Assembly (NCBI RefSeq): GCF_014697545.1
Contig: NZ_JACJSA010000018.1
Coordinates: 1 to 64,000, forward strand
Source: Oscillatoria sp. FACHB-1407
GTDB lineage: Bacteria > Cyanobacteriota > Cyanobacteriia > Elainellales > Elainellaceae
DNA: 64,000 nucleotides
Direction of reading: 5' to 3'
Below, piece after piece: positions 9,577 through 17,112 of the stretch; the stretch's first letter is position 1; every line of letters starts with the position of its first letter. The notes below the pieces were generated by a model. That model was given only the letters and a program-made list of their open reading frames with translations. It had not been told where the DNA came from and did no database searches. A program made the translations under genes and the position numbers.

Positions 9577-9721
9577 AATTCAGATAGGATTGGCGCACTT
9601 GAAGCCTGCAACTTTCATCTTCCCTTGCCTACCTTGAACGGGGGAAAATTCCAGAAGTTCCCTTTTTCTGGGGTTTGGGAGATCTAACCGCATCAGTCCT
9701 GCCGAATGTGTTCTAGCACAC

Positions 9722-9752
9722 TTGACATCACTCAAGATTTTCAACCTATAAT
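9722..9752 (+). promoter_or_regulatory. sigma70-type promoter of phnG operon
   Basis: Consensus TTGACA at 9722-9727 and consensus TATAAT at 9747-9752, separated by 19 bp, a little longer than ideal. The predicted transcription start falls near 9759, inside the palindromic operator at 9755-9770, so a bound repressor would block initiation. No Pho-box-like triple repeat is evident here. Confidence 0.75.
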
Positions 9753-9754
9753 TT

Positions 9755-9770
9755 GTCTAGACATCTAGAC
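9755..9770. promoter_or_regulatory. putative PhnF operator at phnG promoter
   Basis: GTCTAGACATCTAGAC is an inverted repeat (GTCTAGA-CA-TCTAGAC) immediately 3' of the -10 box. GTCTAGAC cores are typical of GntR/HutC-family operators. The same 16-mer with two changes lies upstream of phnC (26414-26429), and a HutC-type regulator (phnF) is encoded in the locus. Confidence 0.75.
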
Positions 9771-9794
9771 ATCTTAAGGATTGGTTAACAGCCT

Positions 9795-10328
9795 ATGCAA
9801 GACCAACCTCTCTTCTACCCCCATCAACACCCAACTCAGCCAAGTCAGATCAGGCAACGTCAAAGCTGGATGTCTACACTGGCGAAAGCTTCCCTCGACC
9901 ATTTAGAACGTCAGGTCAAGCAGTTAGGGGAGTTGCCAACCTATGAACTGCTAAGGGTTCCAGAGATTGGGTTAGCGATGGTGCAGGGACGCGCCGGAGG
10001 AACGGGGCAACCCTTTTATCTGGGGGAGATGACCCTGACTCGCTGTGTAGTGCGCTTGCAACTTCAGGCGGATGAAGAGGCGATTACCCCAGAGGGAGAA
10101 CTGCTTTGCATCGCTGGATTTGGCTATGTGGCGGGGCGATCGCACCGCCATGCAGAACTGGCAGCCGTCTGTGACGCATTGCTACAACACCCCATCTGGC
10201 ACGATGCTGTGCGATCGACCGTGATTGAGCCACTGCAACAGGAGGCACAACGCCGTCACGAGCACCAACAACGCCAGGTTGAAGCCACACGAGTTAACTT
10301 TTTTACCATGCTGCGGGGGGAATCATGA
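9795..10328 (+). CDS. phnG: C-P lyase subunit PhnG
   Basis: A 177-residue PhnG, part of the PhnGHIJ core that activates phosphonates. It matches the E. coli protein through RQSWMS-LA, E-x-GL-M-VQ-x-R-x-GGTG-x-PF, GRSHRHAELAA, and the C-terminal VNFFTMLRG. E. coli PhnG is about 150 residues. The excess is an N-terminal tail and an insert of about 15 residues between LTRCVVRL and GYVAGR, where a REP-like repeat (10079-10114) is read in frame. The stop overlaps the phnH start (ATGA), so translation is probably coupled. It is the first gene of the operon, 36 bp after the operator's start. Confidence 0.93.
   Translation: MQDQPLFYPHQHPTQPSQIRQRQSWMSTLAKASLDHLERQVKQLGELPTYELLRVPEIGLAMVQGRAGGTGQPFYLGEMTLTRCVVRLQLQADEEAITPEGELLCIAGFGYVAGRSHRHAELAAVCDALLQHPIWHDAVRSTVIEPLQQEAQRRHEHQQRQVEATRVNFFTMLRGES
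10079..10114 (+). repeat. REP-like repeat E inserted in frame in phnG
   Basis: GGCGATTACCCC ... GGGAGAACTGCTTTGCATCGC matches copies at 19431-19466 (same strand) and 29919-29956, 31524-31561 and 39401-39439 (opposite strand). Read in the phnG frame it gives AITPEGELLCIA, which is absent from E. coli PhnG at this point. Confidence 0.75.
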
Positions 10329-10909
10329 TCACCACACTGCCCGGTTTCAAAGATACCGTTCATGATGCCCAACATACCTTTAGAACGGTGTTGGATGCCT
10401 TAGCCCGCCCCGGACGAGTCGATACACTGACTGCCGTACTGTCACCGCCTCAGGGATTAATGCCCGCCTGTGCCGCAACCTGCTTGACCCTTCTGGATTT
10501 GGAAACGCGAGTGTGGCTCCAACCTGGATGGGATGCAGCAGTTGCCAATTGGCTGGTGTTTCACACGGGATGCCGTCTGGTTTCTCATCCACAACAGGCA
10601 ACCTTCGCGTTGATCTGGAATCCCGACTCCATGCCCGATCTGGTCGCCTTTCATCAAGGCACAGCGGAATATCCAGAACTCTCCACAACACTCTTTCTGC
10701 AACTGGAACACCTGCATGGGGGTGTCACCGTTGACCTGACTGGACCTGGCATTCTCGAATCCCGATCCATTTCACCTCTCCTTCCTTCTGGCTTTTGGGA
10801 GCAATGGCGCACCAACCATGCTGCCTATCCGTTAGGGGTGGATGTGTTGCTGTTTAGCCAAGACTCTGTGATGGGTTTACCCAGAACGGTGAAGGTTAGT
10901 AGTCAGTAG
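10325..10909 (+). CDS. phnH: C-P lyase subunit PhnH
   Basis: A 194-residue PhnH, the subunit that docks at the edge of the PhnGHIJ core. Recognisable segments are PGF-x-D-x-V-x-x-AQ-x-TFR-x-x-LDALARPGR near the N-terminus, LDLET-x-VWL, WNPDSMPDL, and the C-terminal half with LTGPGI and YPLGVDVLL. The start overlaps the phnG stop. The last residues (VSSQ) come from the first heptamers of the tandem array that follows, so the array encroaches on the 3' end of the gene. Confidence 0.92.
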   Translation: MITTLPGFKDTVHDAQHTFRTVLDALARPGRVDTLTAVLSPPQGLMPACAATCLTLLDLETRVWLQPGWDAAVANWLVFHTGCRLVSHPQQATFALIWNPDSMPDLVAFHQGTAEYPELSTTLFLQLEHLHGGVTVDLTGPGILESRSISPLLPSGFWEQWRTNHAAYPLGVDVLLFSQDSVMGLPRTVKVSSQ

Positions 10910-11096
10910 TCGGTGGTCAATGGTTAATAGTCAATGGCCAATCGTCAATGGTCAATGGTTAATAGTCAGTAGTCAACGGTCAATCGTTAATAGTCAGTGG
11001 TCAATGGTTAATAGTCAATAGTCAGTAGTCAGTAGTCAGTAGTCAGTAGTCAGTAGTCAGTAGTCAGTAGTCAGTAGTCAGTAGTCAAGGTCAATT
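10898..11096 (+). repeat. heptanucleotide tandem array (phnH-phnI)
   Basis: A nearly uninterrupted run of 7-mers of form (A/G)GT(C/T)A(A/G)T: first mixed GGTCAAT/GGTTAAT, then a homogeneous run of AGTCAGT (about 11020-11090). It separates phnH from phnI. A polypyrimidine tract (11130-11200) then leads to the phnI start. Confidence 0.9.
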
Positions 11097-11201
11097 GTGA
11101 ATGGTTTGGGGGCTTTAAGTTCCAATTTTTTATCCTTTATCCTTCATCATTTATCCTTTTTTCCCTCTTCTTTTTTCTTTTTTCCCTCTTCTTTTTTCCC
11201 T

Positions 11202-12704
11202 ATGGCATACGTTGCAGTTAAAGGTGGCGAACAGGCAATTCAAAACGCAGAAGCACTGCTTAAGGCGATGCGTCGGGGTGATCCGGAGGTGCCGGAGTTA
11301 TCGCTGGAGCAAATTAAGCAACAGATGGCACTGGCGATCGCCCGTGTCATGTCTGAGGGCAGTTTGTATGACCCTGATTTGGCAGCGTTGGCGATTAAAC
11401 AATCCTGGGGTGACCTGGTGGAAGCGATCTTTTTGCTGAGAGCCTATCGCACCACGTTGCCACGACTCTATTACAGTCAACCGATCGACACGAGCCAGAT
11501 GCGCTTACACCGTCGCATCTCCTCCATTTTTAAGGATGTCCCTGGAGGGCAGCGATTAGGCGCAACCTACGACTACATCCATCGGTTACTCGACTTTAAA
11601 TTGGCAGCCGAAAACAATACCTTTGTCGCGCCAGAGACGGAGGTTAACCCGGAGAGTGTGCCGCGTGTAATTGATACGCTGGGGCGAGAGGGGTTGATTC
11701 AGGAAGAGAAGGTTAATGGTCAGGGGGCAGGGGTCAATGGTCAGCGGTCAATGGTTAATGGTCAATGGTCAATGGTCAATGGTCAATCGTTAGGGGTTGA
11801 TGAGCAAGGATTAGCGGCTGATGCTCAAAATATGGCGAGTGAATCTCAAAACACCGTAGCTCAATCTTCAACTATTGACGATGAACCATTGACTATCAAC
11901 GATGAACCATTGACCATCAACGATGAACCATTGACTATCAACGATGAACCATTGACTATCAACGATGAACCATTGACCATCAACGATCAACCTTTTGACC
12001 TGACTCGTCAACCACTCCAGATTCCTGCTGGTCGAGATGCCCGGTTACAGAACCTGACCCGTGCCGACGAAGGCTTTTTGTTGAGCATGGCGTATTCTAC
12101 GCAGCGGGGCTATGGCAAGAACCATCCCTTTGCCGGAGAGATTCGGGTGGGCGAGGTCGAAGTCGTGATCTGCCCAGAAGAACTGGGCTTTGAGGTGGCG
12201 ATCGCTGACATCACTGTGACCGAAGTGCAGATGGTGAACCAATTCAAAGGCAGCAAAGAGTTGCCTCCCCAATTCACTCGTGGTTATGGCTTAACCTTTG
12301 GCTACAACGAGCGTAAGGCAATGGCGATGGCACTGGTCGATCGCTCACTGCGTGCTAAGGAGTTTGGTGAAGAGATTGTGGGACCCGCTCAAGATGAGGA
12401 GTTTGTCCTCTACCACTCCGATAATGTGGAGGCACAGGGCTTTGTCCAGCATTTGAAATTGCCGCACTATATCGACTTTCAAGCGGAATTGAATCTGGTA
12501 CGCAAAATGCGACAGGAGTATGAGGAGAGTCAGAAGTCAGTGGTCAGTCGTCAATCGTCAATGGTTGATAGTCAGCCGTCAATGGTCAATCGTCAATCGT
12601 CCATGGTCAATCGTCAATCGTCCATGGTTGATGGTCAATCGTCAATGGTTAATGGTCAATCGTCGGTGGTGGCAGGGCAAGCATCAGAGGAGGTAACACG
12701 ATGA
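11202..12704 (+). CDS. phnI: C-P lyase subunit PhnI with repeat-encoded insertions
   Basis: PhnI is the nucleosidase-like subunit that, with PhnG, PhnH and PhnL, swaps adenine of ATP for phosphonate. The start chosen is ATG 11202, giving MAYVAVKGGEQAI, the family N-terminus. The longer frame from 11097 only reads through pyrimidine-rich spacer. Core segments are conserved: FDLTR-x-PL, DEGFLLSMAYSTQRGYGKNHPFAGEIR, MVNQFKGS, SDNVEAQGFVQHLKLPHY. The protein has 500 residues against about 354 in E. coli. The excess is a segment around residues 170-265 and a C-terminal tail from about 443, both encoded by heptamer arrays (VNGQWSM and DEPLTIN units). The stop overlaps the phnJ start. Confidence 0.93.
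   Translation: MAYVAVKGGEQAIQNAEALLKAMRRGDPEVPELSLEQIKQQMALAIARVMSEGSLYDPDLAALAIKQSWGDLVEAIFLLRAYRTTLPRLYYSQPIDTSQMRLHRRISSIFKDVPGGQRLGATYDYIHRLLDFKLAAENNTFVAPETEVNPESVPRVIDTLGREGLIQEEKVNGQGAGVNGQRSMVNGQWSMVNGQSLGVDEQGLAADAQNMASESQNTVAQSSTIDDEPLTINDEPLTINDEPLTINDEPLTINDEPLTINDQPFDLTRQPLQIPAGRDARLQNLTRADEGFLLSMAYSTQRGYGKNHPFAGEIRVGEVEVVICPEELGFEVAIADITVTEVQMVNQFKGSKELPPQFTRGYGLTFGYNERKAMAMALVDRSLRAKEFGEEIVGPAQDEEFVLYHSDNVEAQGFVQHLKLPHYIDFQAELNLVRKMRQEYEESQKSVVSRQSSMVDSQPSMVNRQSSMVNRQSSMVDGQSSMVNGQSSVVAGQASEEVTR
11711..11800 (+). repeat. heptamer array inside phnI, forward orientation
   Basis: GGTCAAT/GGTTAAT heptamers read in frame as VNGQ-x-SM-type 7-residue units. Three heptamers make 21 nt, or seven codons. 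Confidence 0.88.
11877..11996 (+). repeat. 21-bp tandem repeat inside phnI, inverted heptamers
   Basis: Five copies of a 21-bp unit (GATGAACCATTGACTATCAA plus C, small variation) encoding DEPLTIN, followed by a partial unit. It is made of three inverted-orientation heptamers whose variants avoid a TGA stop in the phnI frame. Confidence 0.9.
12531..12683 (+). repeat. heptamer array at phnI C-terminus
   Basis: Heptamers such as GGTCAAT, CGTCAAT and GGTTGAT encode a QSSMVNR/QSSMVDG tail after the conserved end RQEYEES. Conserved PhnI proteins end near the start of this array. Confidence 0.88.
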
Positions 12705-13597
12705 CCGACAAGCCTTCCATCCCTAACACCCCACACCCCACACCCCACACCCTACCTCTCCCTCCTGAACCGGGCTTTAACTTCGCCTATCTCGACGAGC
12801 AAACCAAGCGATCGATTCGGCGGGCGTTGCTCAAAGCCGTTGCTATTCCCGGACATCAGATTCCCTTTAGTTCCCGTGAGATGCCAATGTCCTATGGGTG
12901 GGGAACCGGGGGTATTCAGGTGACTGCCTCGGTCATTGGGCAGGATGACGTGTTGAAGGTGATTGACCAGGGAGCAGACGACACGACGAATGCGGTGAAC
13001 ATTCGGCGATTCTTCAAGAAAGTGTGTGGGGTTGAGACAACTGAGCATACGGAGCAGGCGACCCTGATTCAGACGCGCCACCGCATTCCTGAAACTCCCC
13101 TAAAAGAGGGACAAATCATGGTGTATCAGGTGCCACTTCCGGAGCCACTGCGCTGGATTGAGCCGTCGGAGGTGGAAACTCGTAAGATGCACGCTCTGGA
13201 GGAGTACGGTTCGATGTATGTGCGGCTGTACGAAGACATTACTCAGTTTGGGCACATTGCCACGGCCTACGACTATCCTGTGATGGTGCACGATCGCTAC
13301 ATGATGCGTCCCAGTCCTATTCCTCGCTTCGACAATCCCAAGCTGCACATGAGCCCTGCGCTGCAACTGTTTGGAGCCGGACGGGAAAAGCGAATCTATG
13401 CCGTTCCTCCTTACACGAAGGTGAAGAGTTTGGACTTTGAGGATCATCCCTTCACTGTTGAGAAATGGGATAAAGCCTGCGAATTTTGTGGTTCCACCGA
13501 GAGCTATTTAGATGAAGTGGTGCTCAACAATCGGGGCGATCGCATGTGGATTTGTTCAGATACGGATTATTGTAGTCAACGGCAAGAGAAGGGGTAG
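12701..13597 (+). CDS. phnJ: C-P lyase radical SAM subunit PhnJ
   Basis: PhnJ cleaves the C-P bond of 5-phosphoribosyl 1-phosphonate by S-adenosylmethionine radical chemistry, yielding a hydrocarbon and 5-phosphoribosyl 1,2-cyclic phosphate. It has 298 residues. The cluster ligands are C-x2-C-x21-C at C260, C263 and C285, and the conserved catalytic Cys follows six residues later at C291, the same spacing as E. coli C266/C272. The N-terminal part shows FNFAYLDEQTKR-IRRALLKA, FSSREMPM-x-YGWGTGG and QTRHRIPE. The start overlaps the phnI stop (ATGA). A heptamer array begins right after the stop. Confidence 0.96.
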   Translation: MTDKPSIPNTPHPTPHTLPLPPEPGFNFAYLDEQTKRSIRRALLKAVAIPGHQIPFSSREMPMSYGWGTGGIQVTASVIGQDDVLKVIDQGADDTTNAVNIRRFFKKVCGVETTEHTEQATLIQTRHRIPETPLKEGQIMVYQVPLPEPLRWIEPSEVETRKMHALEEYGSMYVRLYEDITQFGHIATAYDYPVMVHDRYMMRPSPIPRFDNPKLHMSPALQLFGAGREKRIYAVPPYTKVKSLDFEDHPFTVEKWDKACEFCGSTESYLDEVVLNNRGDRMWICSDTDYCSQRQEKG

Positions 13598-13598
13598 T

Positions 13599-13762
13599 AG
13601 TTAATGGTTAATGGTCAATGGTTAATAGTCAATGGTCAATGGTTAATGGTCAATGGTCAATGGTTAATGGTCAATGGTTAATGGTTAATGGTTAATGGTT
13701 AGTAGTCAGTAGTTAATGGTCAATGGTTAATAGTCAATGGTCAATGGTCAATGGTTGATAGT
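13599..13762 (+). repeat. heptanucleotide tandem array (phnJ-phnK)
   Basis: A run of GGTTAAT, GGTCAAT, AGTCAAT and AGTCAGT heptamers filling most of the 267-bp phnJ-phnK spacer. The remaining 100 bp up to the phnK start show no promoter I can support. Confidence 0.9.
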
Positions 13763-13864
13763 GCTGAGTGTTGAGCTTAAGGGCTTAATTCAAAACTCAA
13801 GCTTCGAGAGGCTCAGCTAACTCATAACTTATAACTCTACTCATCTACCCTCCTATTTCTTCTC

Positions 13865-14635
13865 ATGCATCCCTTACTCGTTGTTAAGAATCTCAGCAAA
13901 ACCTACGGTGCCATTCGTGCCTGCGATCGCATCTCTTTTGATCTCTATCCAGGGCAGGTGCTTGGCATTATTGGGGAGTCGGGATCGGGTAAATCAACGC
14001 TGTTACACGCGATCGCAGGTAACTTGCCGATTGACGATGGTGAGTTACTCTATCGTGGTACGACGGGGGCAATGCTGGATTTACGCACCATTCCTGAACC
14101 ACAGCGGCGATCGCTGTTGCGAACGGAGTGGGGCTTTGTCCATCAGAATCCCAGAGATGGTTTGCGGATGAATGTCACAGCGGGAGCCAATATTGCCGAA
14201 CGCCTGATGAATGTGGGGGGACGGCACTACGGCAACCTCCGCAGTGTAGCGGCGCAATGGCTCCATCAGGTCGAGATTACGGGCGATCGCATGGATATGT
14301 TGCCCACCACATTTTCGGGTGGAATGCAGCAACGGTTGCAACTGGCGCGAGTGCTGGTGACACAGCCTCGTCTGATTCTGATGGATGAGCCGACAGGAGG
14401 GTTAGATGTCTCCGTACAAGCCCGTTTGTTAGACTTGATGCGATCGCTTGTCCGAAATCTGCATCTTAGCGTTGTTCTGGTGACTCACGACATTGGGGTT
14501 GTTCGATTGTTAGCCCATCGATTGTTAGTGATGCAACAGGGGCAGGTGGTCGAAGCGGGATTAACGGATCAGGTGTTGGATGATCCACAGCATCCCTACA
14601 CCCAGCAATTGGTGAATGCGACGTTGATACCGTGA
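13865..14635 (+). CDS. phnK: C-P lyase ABC-type ATPase PhnK
   Basis: A 256-residue ABC ATPase with Walker A GESGSGKST (about 37-45), signature FSGGMQQRLQLAR, Walker B LILMDEPTGGLD and the H-loop VTHDIG. It belongs to the PhnK branch, close to oligopeptide-transporter ATPases (ending HPYTQQLVNA). PhnK binds PhnJ on the C-P lyase core and couples ATP hydrolysis to opening of the complex rather than to transport. The position between phnJ and phnL supports the call. Confidence 0.94.
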   Translation: MHPLLVVKNLSKTYGAIRACDRISFDLYPGQVLGIIGESGSGKSTLLHAIAGNLPIDDGELLYRGTTGAMLDLRTIPEPQRRSLLRTEWGFVHQNPRDGLRMNVTAGANIAERLMNVGGRHYGNLRSVAAQWLHQVEITGDRMDMLPTTFSGGMQQRLQLARVLVTQPRLILMDEPTGGLDVSVQARLLDLMRSLVRNLHLSVVLVTHDIGVVRLLAHRLLVMQQGQVVEAGLTDQVLDDPQHPYTQQLVNATLIP

Positions 14636-14687
14636 ATGGTTAATGGTCAATGGTTAATGGTTAATGGTTAATGGTTAATGGTTGATG
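14633..14687 (+). repeat. heptanucleotide tandem array (phnK-phnL)
   Basis: About seven GGTTAAT/GGTCAAT heptamers starting at the phnK stop codon. The phnL ribosome-binding site GAGGAG follows at about 14704. Confidence 0.88.
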
Positions 14688-14719
14688 ATCTATTTGCGAT
14701 CGCGAGGAGTAGACACACA

Positions 14720-15478
14720 ATGGTAACTAATAATCTAACAGCAACAATTGCTCTTTCTCTAACATACACTGACAATCCTCGATCGCCGCTTGGTCTTCCT
14801 ACTAACACAGTGTTGTATGCGGAGTCTCTCTATAAAAGTTTTGTGTTACACGCGCAGGGAGGAATTCAGTTGGATGTGTTGCATGGTACATCCTTGAGCT
14901 TGACAGCGGGTGAATGTGTGGCGTTAGTGGGGGCGTCTGGTTCTGGCAAATCGACCTTTATGCGATCGCTCTATGGTAATTACCGCATCGATCGCGGCTC
15001 GATTTGGGTGAAGCATGAACAACGTTGGGTTGATTTGCCACAATTGCAACCGCATGAGTTAATTGATGTGCGGCAAAAAACAATTGGTTACGTTAGTCAA
15101 TTCTTGCGAGTGATTCCTCGTGTATCAGCGTTAGATGTTGCAGCAGAGCCTCTGATCGAGTTGGGATTTGTTCCTGAAGTTGCATATGACCGAGTTCGGG
15201 AGTTGTTTACCCGATTGAACCTGGCAGAGCGATTGTGGAATCTTTCCCCGACTACATTTTCAGGCGGTGAAAAGCAACGGGTGAATATTGCTCGTGCATT
15301 TTCCGTGAACTATCCAATCCTGTTATTAGATGAACCCACATCTGCTTTAGATGCAATCAATCGGGATGTGGTTGTGCAGTTGATTGAAGAACGAAAGTCT
15401 CAAGGTTGTGCCATGATTGGCATTTTTCACGATGATGAAGTGCGTGAGCGAGTATGTACTAGAGCGTTAAATTTCTAA
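14720..15478 (+). CDS. phnL: C-P lyase ABC-type ATPase PhnL
   Basis: The start chosen is ATG 14720, with GAGGAG about 10 nt upstream. The longer frame begins inside the heptamer array. The 252-residue ABC protein has Walker A GASGSGKST, signature FSGGEKQRVNIARAF, Walker B ILLLDEPTSALD and the H-loop IFHDDEVRE, all PhnL-typical. PhnL associates with PhnG, PhnH and PhnI in the first, nucleotide-exchange step of C-P lyase. The N-terminal 35 residues before LYAESLYKSF are longer than in E. coli and not conserved. Confidence 0.93.
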   Translation: MVTNNLTATIALSLTYTDNPRSPLGLPTNTVLYAESLYKSFVLHAQGGIQLDVLHGTSLSLTAGECVALVGASGSGKSTFMRSLYGNYRIDRGSIWVKHEQRWVDLPQLQPHELIDVRQKTIGYVSQFLRVIPRVSALDVAAEPLIELGFVPEVAYDRVRELFTRLNLAERLWNLSPTTFSGGEKQRVNIARAFSVNYPILLLDEPTSALDAINRDVVVQLIEERKSQGCAMIGIFHDDEVRERVCTRALNF

Positions 15479-15502
15479 TTACCCTTTATTGGTCTATTGC
15501 CC

Positions 15503-16639
15503 ATGAACGAACACGTCTACACAAACTACCGTCTGCAATTACCCGATCAAGAGGTTTTAGGTACACTCGTTGTGCGAGATGGAGCGATCGCCGACATCCA
15601 ACCAGGACTCGTGGCTCAAGGGCAAAATGGGGATGGCGACTATCTGTTGCCTGGATTGATTGAACTGCATACGGATAACTTAGAGCAATGCATTTCCCCG
15701 CGCCCTAAGGTACGTTTTCCGCTAGAAGCCGCTGTGGTGTATCACGATCGCGAATTGATCAGCGCGGGAGTAACGACTGTTTGTGATGCGATCGCCGTTG
15801 GAGATATCACCCCCACCTCCATTCGACTCACCCAATTTGCCCCCATGATCAATGCCATCACAGACGCGCAGACACACGGACGCTTAACGGCAGATCATCG
15901 ACTGCATCTGCGTTGTGAGTTGGCGTATGAGCATGTTTGTGATATCACTGCACAGTTTGTTGAGCATCCATTACTGGCATTGGTGTCTTTAATGGATCAC
16001 ACTCCAGGACAACGGCAATTTGCTAATGTGCAGAAGTACCGTGAATATTACATGGGTAAACACCACATTTCCGAAACTGAAATTGATGCGTTTATTCAGG
16101 ATCGGATTGAAGCGCAACAACGATATGTATCCCAAAATCGACAGCAATTAGTTGAGTTAATGCGATCGCAAAACATTCCCCTGGCGAGTCATGATGACGC
16201 AACTGTGGAGCATGTCCAGGAAGCGATCGCCGATGGAGCCGTCATCGCTGAATTTCCCACCACGATTGATGCAGCAAAAGCGTCTCATCAGCATGGATTG
16301 CAAATATTAATGGGTGCTCCCAACCTAGTATTAGGGGGTTCTCATTCCGGTAATGTTTCTGCAATGGAACTTGCAGAACTCGATCTGGTGGATATTTTTT
16401 CGTCTGATTACGTCCCTCAAAGTTTACTGCAAGCGATGTTTCTGATCACACGTCAGACTCAAAAACCCCTCTACAAAGCGGCTAAATTATTTACATTGAA
16501 TTCTGCAAAAGCAATTGGATTAGATGGCGATCGCGGCAGTTTAGCAGTTGGCAAACGAGCAGATTTCATCACGGTTCATGACGATGGCATCGTACCTCGG
16601 TTGACCTCAGTTGTAAGAACAGGGCGACGGGTAGCGTAA
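15503..16639 (+). CDS. phnM: ribose 1-methylphosphonate 5-triphosphate diphosphohydrolase PhnM
   Basis: A canonical PhnM, a metal-dependent amidohydrolase that removes pyrophosphate from the ribosylated phosphonate 5-triphosphate before PhnJ acts. The match to E. coli PhnM is close: LPGLIELHTDN, ISPRPKV, CDAIAVGD, LHLRCEL, SLMDHTPGQRQFAN, YREYYMGK, LASHDDAT, EFPTT, LMGAPN-x-x-x-GGSHSGN and SSDY. The start is taken at ATG 15503; a TTG at 15497 would add two residues. It lies 24 bp after phnL, so it is in the same transcript. Confidence 0.95.
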   Translation: MNEHVYTNYRLQLPDQEVLGTLVVRDGAIADIQPGLVAQGQNGDGDYLLPGLIELHTDNLEQCISPRPKVRFPLEAAVVYHDRELISAGVTTVCDAIAVGDITPTSIRLTQFAPMINAITDAQTHGRLTADHRLHLRCELAYEHVCDITAQFVEHPLLALVSLMDHTPGQRQFANVQKYREYYMGKHHISETEIDAFIQDRIEAQQRYVSQNRQQLVELMRSQNIPLASHDDATVEHVQEAIADGAVIAEFPTTIDAAKASHQHGLQILMGAPNLVLGGSHSGNVSAMELAELDLVDIFSSDYVPQSLLQAMFLITRQTQKPLYKAAKLFTLNSAKAIGLDGDRGSLAVGKRADFITVHDDGIVPRLTSVVRTGRRVA

Positions 16640-16795
16640 TTGATAATGGTCAATCGTTAATTGTTAATCGTCAATGGTCAATTGATAACAGTCAATCGTC
16701 AATCGTCAATCGATAATAGTCAATGGTCAATTGATAACAGTCAATAGTCAATTGATAACAGTCAATAGTCAATCGTCAATCGTTAATTGTCCAAA
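16640..16795 (+). repeat. heptanucleotide tandem array, forward
   Basis: Heptamers AGTCAAT, GGTCAAT, CGTCAAT and TGATAAC variants, more degenerate than neighbouring arrays, directly after the phnM stop. Confidence 0.85.
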
Positions 16796-16867
16796 CCAAT
16801 ATTCTAAAACACCAATCATTGACTACCGATCATTGACACCATATGCGGTTTTTCTGAAACTCCATCA

Positions 16868-17099
<232 letters not shown>

Positions 17100-17112
17100 C
17101 CTTTAGCCCTTT

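Noticed and set aside
9700-9754. Pho box upstream of phnG
   Set aside because: CTTGACAT-cac-TCAAGATT does not fit the TTAA core; the TTGACA is better explained as a -35 box.
11097-11201. 35-residue N-terminal extension of PhnI
   Set aside because: It reads through pyrimidine-rich spacer as Phe/Ser runs; the conserved PhnI start is at 11202.
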